Part shown: positions 57,502 to 64,000 of the stretch, piece after piece | Numbering within the stretch: position 1 is the stretch's first letter | Layout: each line of letters begins with the position of its first letter | Origin: Pyxicephalus adspersus | Taxonomy: Eukaryota; Chordata; Amphibia; Anura; Pyxicephalidae | Length of the DNA stretch: 64,000 bases | Reading direction: 5' to 3' | Assembly: GCF_032062135.1 (NCBI RefSeq) | Contig: NC_092861.1 | Location: 135,113,248 to 135,177,247 of the forward strand | Notes under the pieces: generated by a model | What the model saw: the letters and a program-made list of their open reading frames with translations, nothing else | The model's database searches: none | What the model was told of the DNA's origin: nothing | Translations under genes and position numbers: made by a program

Positions 57502-58641
57502 CTAGTAATTTGTTTCCATGGGTGCGTTAACTGGTTTTGCATCGCCCAATCCGAAGGTTTCATTTACTTCTTGTATTTTGTGACTTTGGTTAAGTAGGTA
57601 ACTGCCGTCCTGTTCTCTGTTAATCTGTATAGCAAGGAAATGTTTTATGTCACCTAGATCTTTCGTTTCAAAGTCCTCATTCAGAGACTGTAATAGTGCA
57701 ATGGGATCCCTTTCTTGCTCATAGCATACCAGCAGATCGTCCAGATATATGAGCACAAAGATCCACCTACTACTCACTTTCTTAGTATATAAGCAGGGGT
57801 CAGCCTTGATTCGTTGAAAATTCTCCTTTGTGAGGACGTCCTTGATTATCGTGTTCCAAGCTCTAGCTGCTTGTTTGAGTCCATAGATCCCTTTCTGGAG
57901 CTTGCATACTAGGTTTGATCTTTGTAGATTCTCGAATCCTTCTGGTTGTTCCATGTAGATATCCTCTGTTAACTCACTGTGTAAGAAAGCTGTTTTGACA
58001 TCAAAATGCTTTATCTGCATTTTCTTTGTGCCTGCTACAGTGAGTAATGTCCTAACTCTAGTGTGCTTAACTACTGGAGCAAATGTCTCATCATAGTCCT
58101 CTCCATATTTCTGAGAGTATCCTTTGGCTACTAGTCTCACTTTGTATCGCTCAACCATATTAACAGTGTTGTACTTGATTTTAAAAGTCCACTTACAGCA
58201 AATAGCTTTCCTCCCTGCTGGTAGTTCTGTGAGCTTCCAGGATTGGTTGTTATGCAGATATTTAATTTCCTCTTCTGCTGCTTTTATCCATTTATTGGCT
58301 TTCCCTTCTGGAGGTTGAGATATGTCATCCCAACATGTAGGTTCATATATACAGGCTGTATTAGCTTTATTTGAAAGTCTTTCAGGTGGCTTGCCCTTAT
58401 TCTCCCTTTTTGAACACCTTTGCCACACTTGAATGCGGTTGTTATGCCCAAGCATGCAGAATCTTGCTTGTTCCCTTACCACGTCCAGTATGTATAGGTG
58501 CTTATCCGCTATGCCTATTTCCATCACATTTTTTCCATTCTGGCTAGTACACTTATCACCTTGAAATTTTGTGATTAGTCCTTTAGTTGCCAAGCTCCTT
58601 ATAGATAAGAGACCACCTTCTAGCTTAGGAACATACAGCAT
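57502..58641 (-). pseudogene. Ty1/copia pol remnant: protease end and reverse transcriptase
   Basis: The 379-codon frame begins with MLYVPKLEGGLLSIRSLATK, the conserved block after the copia protease. It continues to a degenerate pre-integrase zinc-finger start (HNNRIQVWQ, with the usual His replaced) and then jumps into the segment before the reverse transcriptase (WDDISQPPEG, KWIKAAEEEIKYL). The integrase core with its D-D-E residues is absent. RT blocks are clear: CKWTFKIK, YKVRLVAKGYSQKYGEDY, TFAPVVKHTRVRTLL, HFDVKTAFLHSELTEDIYM, GIYGLKQAARAW, and the catalytic YLDDLLV box. It ends at an in-frame TAG just before the RNase H part. Copia is common in plants and insects and sparse in vertebrates. 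Confidence 0.92.
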
Positions 58642-58850
58642 GTCAATTACTGGTATAGACTGTGACCGTCTGCAATGTTAGGGTAAGAATTCCTTACCCA
58701 ATTCCTTCAGCAGTTATACTACTTCCATCTGTAAGATAGATAGTTTCTTTGTTATTTAAATCAAGCTCTGCAAAGAAGTTTCTGTCACTTGTCATGTGAC
58801 TACTGAATCTATATACCAGTTCTGAGTTGGCTGTTTGTTACTTTAAAAGT
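58642..58850 (-). pseudogene. Ty1/copia aspartic protease, catalytic loop lost
   Basis: In the other two frames upstream of the pol frame, the minus strand reads SSHMTSDRNFFAELDL, NNKETIYLTDGSSITAEGIG and then a stop. This is the start of a copia protease. The block before SSHM should hold the Asp-Ser-Gly catalytic triad, but here it reads LVYRFSSHMT, so the D-S-G-A stretch has been removed or shifted by a small deletion. Stops and a frameshift at about 58680 separate it from MLYVPKLEG. No gag or zinc knuckle was recognised further upstream, so the element is 5'-truncated by about 58.9-59.1 kb. Confidence 0.7.
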
Positions 58851-60241
58851 TCCATGCTGGTGATCTATGTCACTGTCATTTACTGCAGTGCTTAGAACGT
58901 GAAAAAAACAGACCCATTGTGTCTTGTAAAGCTTGCATTGAATTTTGAGTCTTTACATATTTGTTAGACATAAGCAAAATGCAATATAAGCTTTATGAAT
59001 TCTAGGTGCTCGTCTTCCAGTGGATCTTTAAAGGCAGCAAAACCCTTTAAGTAAGGGGGCTTCCAAAAAGTAGTTTCACAACTTACTGTAATTGTTTGCC
59101 TCACCCTTTTTGTTAATGTTAATATTGTAAGTTGTCAGAATTCTTACTTCCACCACCAGATCGTTTTACATTTTCCTTCTATTGTACAGTAAATATTTCC
59201 ACTAATACTTTGAATATACCAGAATCCTGATTATCCAGTATGTGAAAAGTGCAACCATTTTGGTATTTCCTTTTTATTGGAATAAGGATTAATATAAAAA
59301 TGTGACCTGAACTTGACAAGATACAAAAGCAATGTATGTAAAGCTCAATGCCAGACAAACCATTTTATTCAAATTTCACCTAAACGTTTTTAAAAGGAAT
59401 AGCGGAACCTTTGTTTTTTTTGAGTGGTTCAGGTCGGGCTTCTGGTATTGAGTGTTGGGGGACTTATACTCTCTTATTTGTTCATTCTTCTCCCATGACT
59501 GTCAGGAAATATTTCAACCATGGAGTTCTGCTTTAATAAATATCAAAAATATAAAAGAAAACATAAATTGCTTTAAGGTAAATGCAGCAATAAAACACGC
59601 TCAATGAAAATAAACCATACTTTCCTTTATTACAGTCTTTTGCTTTTGTCAAAACAGATAGGGATTTCTTTTTGGTAGAACACAAAGTCAATATCAGTTT
59701 ATTCGGAGTGCAAAATACAATTGCAATAAAGTATATTTTTCACACTCTTTACAGTAATTATCCTAACATTAGTACTGCCTTATGATTTGTTTAGATCTCC
59801 AGAACAAAAACAAACCAAACATGTGTGCTTTATGTTATCATGCCTAAAAACAAGTCTCTACTTTCACCCCCCTTCCCCCATTTGCGTTCTCCTAAAATTT
59901 TGCTGCATTATTGTTTTAAATTTGACTTTCTTTTTTACCTGAAAAACATAGCATATGTCTCCAGTATTTGCAAAAGTGATAGATTGTGAGTACTTCAGCT
60001 CCATAAGCTGCCGATATGGCAGCCTCTGCACAGCGGAGATTATGGTCCATCTGTCTGCAACGGCAGGCAGGGACTCTGTATAATGTGTCTTCATCTTAGC
60101 TCCAATATTTTCCAGGTGACAGCATTGTTTGAGGATCATAATAAAACTTGAAATGAATAAGGTTTCTTCATTAAAAATGGTGTACGGCTTAATCTCAGTC
60201 TGACCACCTGAAATAAAGGTCTGTGCCAACTTTAAAGAGTC
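58851..60241. other. Intergenic DNA, nothing certain
   Basis: No copia gag or 5' LTR is recognisable. Between about 59385 and 59537, 'aaaggaatagcggaac' and an opposing 'ggagttctgcttta' could be two ends of a small transposon, which is weak. The 126-codon minus-strand ORF at 59864-60244 has no recognised domain. Confidence 0.35.
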
Positions 60242-60376
60242 CAATCTCAGATTATGAGTTCTTCGGGGCAGGGTCCTCTCCTCCTGTGTCTGTCTTCATC
60301 TGTCAATTGCAAATCTTTTTTAACGTACAGAGCTGCATAATAAGTTGGCACTATATAAATATTGTTTAATAAAAAA
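60242..60376 (+). mobile_element. LINE 3' tail fragment
   Basis: It contains 'agattatgagttcttcgggg', 'cagggtcctctcctcctgtg', 'gtcaattgcaa', 'acagagctgcataataagtt' and 'ggcactatataaatattg', and ends in 'aataaaaaa'. It is a 5'-truncated copy of the CR1/L2-like LINE at 15.8 kb. Confidence 0.85.
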
Positions 60377-62827
60377 TCCGGAGGCTCTCAATAAGCTCTG
60401 ATTTCCAAGTGTACAATTAGGCAATGCAACATTGAAGCAAACCTGTACCTTGCATATTCAAGTTTCCCAGATAACCCAATGCTTAAATTAATTATGCAAT
60501 ATAAAACTATTTTAAATGTTTTTATCTACAGCCATCTGTTAAAGCAGCCCTATCACCACATTTTTAAATTTATAAGGGTCTTTTTTTTAATATTTAATTT
60601 TTTGGTGAGAACCCCTCCATCTTTACCACCGGAACGAAGACTGGAAGTGTAAGTGCAATGAGAGTCTAGGGATTTCAAAGGTAGCACAGACTCTTATTGG
60701 AGGGGCTTGGTAAAGTATTTCTGAAAATAAAAATAACATCAGGCCATTTTTTTGGAAAAAAATCCATATGCCCACCAATTAAGAGTAGTTTTTTGAACCG
60801 ACATTCAAAACATCCTTTGATTAAAAGAAAATTGGTTCGAGCTGGTACGCAGCATGGAGACTGTTACCAAGCATTTGAGCAGAAGGGTGGTGGCTCTTTG
60901 GCACATAGTACAACATTTGGTTAGCTTACCATTTTTGTATGGGCAAATCTGTGGTCATCAATAACTTTAAAAAATATATTGGAACAGTTGGGAATAGTTA
61001 TTGATAGCCAATATTTGTTTTGACACACTCTTGAGCCCGAATATATGATCTGATGAAGCAGCTTGATTCTGTGAAAGATGGCACTGTATGAGAAGGCCTG
61101 TCCCTATATTTATATGTGCATAATATTCTGGTAATGGTTTTGTATGTTACCAGTCCTTATACTTATAAATGTGAACTTCGGGTGCACATATGTATCCTTT
61201 CAATTGATTACATATGTCTCCTTTCAATTGAATACAACAGCAACTTTTATACTATACATAATTTTTTNNNAAAACAATGTTTTGAACGTTGGTTCCAAAA
61301 CCTACCCTAATTGGTGGGTATTGGGATTTTGTTTTTTGGAGTAAGGGGAACCATGCTTTGTCTTGTTTCTGTAATGACCACACATTTCTTTCCCACAATG
61401 TTTGGTAAACAATTTTTGAACAAACCTAATTTCTGGCTCACCATGTACAGATTTAGGTCAATGCTGTATGTGCTGCATGCCACTTTTTCCTTACACTTTC
61501 CATTCATTTTGTCCATTCCATTTGTCCACAGCTGCAGGTCCATAACTTATGGCCAAGATCTTTGGAACATTAGCCATTCGCCACATTGAGAGTGTCACAC
61601 AGCCATGGCCAAAGTTTAAAAAAAAAGGCAACAGATTCAAAATAGATGCGTTTTATATACAAATAGCATCATTTATGGATTATTTTAGTAATCTGAGGCT
61701 GTTAGCCAAAATGTTTGTAACATTAACACATTTGAGTTATTAGATTAAATAAAAGCAAAACCCAGTCAATACATTATGAAAAAAATTCACATCAGTCTTT
61801 GTGCATCACTTGCAGTCACCGATGTTCTCTGCATGACATATAAAGAGACATTTGAAGAAGATGGCTGCACAGACACATTTTATATGCTGCATGAATAAAT
61901 GTATAAATCACACCAGTTTCACAATTTCCTGTGAAAAAGAAATCTTCCCACATGTGAATGGATTTGAGCACTTCCATTATGATAATGGGTCTCTGTTAGG
62001 TACAGGCAGTCATTGGGTGCGTTTATTTCGTGATGGATGGACCTGCAGTCAATCCGGCGTTGGAAAATTGAATCCATACACAAGAGTAGCTTGTTGGATT
62101 GTTAGAAGGAACTGCAGATTATTTAGAGGTGATTTAGTCTTCTTGACTCCTCAGTCACATTCAAAAATGCTGAATAAAGAAAGCAGAAGTAGATGGATAA
62201 TGTTATAAATGCATAGGCTTGACTCAGTCACTGATTGCTGCCCATAAGGGGCTGTGGGATGAAAGGAAATATTAGGATGCACATGAAGTCAATGTTTTAT
62301 GCAAACATAGGTTTAGGAGGTTAAATTTTGCAGAGTCATGTGACAAGAGAATGTTGTACCACCTAAAATCTCATGGAAAAACAAGCTGAATGTGGTTGTA
62401 AAATGAGAACTGGCAATCAAAATTTAAGGAAGTTCCTGATGTGATGAATATGAATGCCAAGACGAAAATTAAACTATATACATATTTAGAGTTGCTTAAT
62501 ACAATGAAGAATAAAGAAGCCTTTGATTCTCCTCTGTATATTAGAGAATGTGTATCCTCATTGCATACACCCCTGTAAAAAAAAAAGAAAGACCAAAAAA
62601 AGCATTCCTGACAAAGGCTTGCTACTACTAGTGCATAATGCATGCATGCATTTACTTGTGGAAACATGTTAATGCATCATAAGGACAAATTGCATGACTT
62701 GGCACCACTTTGTTATTTATTCATAATGGTACCCAAATGCATTGCAGTACCCAAACTGAGGTCAGACAGTTACCATTTGATTAAAATGAATATATGGTGC
62801 CACTTGCAAAATTTGCAAGTAGTGATT
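60377..62827. other. Intergenic DNA, nothing recognised
   Basis: Includes a 3-base N run at 61268-61270. The 118-codon ORF at 61852-62208 and the 98-codon minus ORF at 62371-62667 have no recognisable domains. Confidence 0.4.
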
Positions 62828-63085
62828 TATTGCAGAGAACAGGTGATGTCTCTTCTGCAATAAAACATGCTTACCCATCTGTTTGCCATCCATGCACAGC
62901 TTAGAATTAGCATATCATGCTGGGACTCTCAGCAGTTACATCATCTGAGCCAATCAAGGGGAACAGAGGCGATGACCGGCAGTACCTGCAACAGAGGCGA
63001 TGACCGGCAGTACCTGCAACAGAGGCGATGACCAGATTTAAAGATTGTAGTCATTGCTAAGTTATATGTCCCCTGCAATAAACTG
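62828..63085. repeat. Interspersed repeat related to 29.15-29.48 kb
   Basis: It has a TTATTGCAGAGAACAGGTGA start and a CCCCTGCAATAAACTG end, with 'catctgtttgccatc' near the left, which corresponds to 'cacctgtttgctatc' at 29.2 kb. It holds the 28-bp tandem repeat listed next. Confidence 0.55.
62963..63033 (+). repeat. 28-bp tandem repeat, 2.5 units
   Basis: The unit starts acagaggcgatgaccggcag and is repeated without mismatch at 62963-62990 and 62991-63018, then for 15 bases (63019-63033). Identity between the full units is complete, so the duplication is recent compared with the surrounding old repeat. Confidence 0.95.
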
Positions 63086-64000
63086 CTTGGTTGCAATTTT
63101 TTTTACATTTTGTTCCACTATGTTATATTCTCCTTATTCTGGGGTCCTACGTGATTAGTACACATTTACAAGTCTGCTCTTTTACTAAATTCAAAGTTAA
63201 CTATCCAAACAGTTTCTCATGTCAATTTTTGAAGATCTTTCTTTGGATGTATCAGCTGATATACACCCATATGTAGGATTAAACAAACAAACAGGTTCAA
63301 TTATGTACAAGTCTGTAATGAGCAGTATATTAGGTGTCTCTGTAGGAGAGCCGCATGTGGTCCCAGGGCCATCATTTGGGTGGAACCAATTTATCTGCAG
63401 GTTATTTTCTTTGATACAATACTATATTTGGAACAGAAGGGAATCGATTTTCTAAACGGGTTTGTTGTTTGTTCACATTCTTCCCACGGTACAGGAAGCT
63501 CTCTGCTACTGGAGCTAGCAAGAGAAGAATGTCAGTGAGCAGACTGAATGCACCATTTGCTGTATTAGTAACAAGAAAACAAACAGAAAATCATGTAGGC
63601 TGAAGGAGGTTAGGAGAAAATCATCCAATGCTCTGTCCCTTATTTTCTTCCCACATCTCTCTCAACAGAAACCACTTTATGTTCTGCAATTAGAAGAGGG
63701 CAAAATGACCTGAAACCAGAGAATATTTCAGACCAATGGTCACGTGATGAGCCATTGCAGCCCAATATTCGGTTCTCACAAGTTTTATGTTCAATTCTGT
63801 TACTCTGTTAAGTGATTTAAAAGATTGTATACATTTTCCCAATGTCAATCACAAATACAAGCTATACAAATTTATCTGAACATACGAGAAGACATACAGA
63901 ATAAGCTATAACATGGCTAACCCTCTGCAACTATTGCCAAATTTTCTTTCAATGAAAGACGGTGAAGCTGATTTTTCCCCCAATACCCCTCTAAAAAAAA
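63086..64000. other. Intergenic DNA, nothing recognised
   Basis: No supported feature to the end of the window. Confidence 0.4.

Noticed and set aside
61852..62208. 118-codon plus-strand ORF
   Set aside because: No domain or codon bias. The ORF length is compatible with chance in 64 kb of six frames.
62963..63033. Possible CRISPR-like repeat array
   Set aside because: Only 2.5 units, directly adjacent with no spacers, in a eukaryotic context.

Overview
This 64 kb window looks like vertebrate, most probably anuran (frog), intergenic DNA. It is AT-rich, has no long intact open reading frame, and is packed with decayed transposon families. The species call is an inference. It rests on the mixture seen here: a 3' LINE/SINE tail ending in 'gcgctatataaat', TTAA-flanked 'CCTCCCTGGCGG' elements, short hAT-like and Tigger-like elements, an L1-type LINE, and a Ty1/copia element, which is uncommon in vertebrates. 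I could not run any alignment. There are two runs of N, at 20542-21452 and 61268-61270.

Layout. From 1 to 20 kb there is single-copy-looking DNA with short transposons: TTAA elements at 0.3 and 6.4 kb, a hAT-like element with a perfect 8-bp target duplication at 8.8 kb, a foldback element at 11.2 kb, two 3' ends of a CR1/L2-like LINE at 11.9-12.8 kb (minus) and 15.0-15.8 kb (plus), four copies of a 224-bp foldback element (5.8, 13.2, 18.7, 18.9 kb), and a tRNA-headed SINE at 19.5 kb whose tail matches the LINE tail. From 20 to 33 kb there is the assembly gap, Tigger-like ends at 21.5-21.7 and 22.2-22.7 kb, a small coding-looking ORF at 27.8-28.0 kb (minus), and another TTAA element at 32.3 kb.

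From 33.8 to 39.3 kb lies a decayed L1-type LINE on the minus strand. ORF1, the ORF2 endonuclease and the ORF2 C-terminus are recognisable, but the reverse-transcriptase core is gone and about 0.4 kb of GC-rich foreign DNA sits in its place. From 42 to 50 kb there are more short elements, one of them holding a perfect 38-bp inverted repeat. From about 56.5 to 58.9 kb is a minus-strand Ty1/copia remnant: broken protease, integrase core deleted, reverse transcriptase and RNase H readable but interrupted, then a polypurine tract and a probable 3' LTR.

No host gene can be annotated with confidence, so there is no gene network to describe. Between the repeats, several stretches have the look of conserved non-coding elements (AT-rich, TAAT-rich, not resembling the repeats). 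If alignment confirms them, the window would be a regulatory gene desert. That is a hypothesis only. I did not find a convincing new biological system. The best leads are the perfect hairpin, the replaced RT core of the LINE, the SINE/LINE shared tail, the multi-copy foldback families and the copia remnant.
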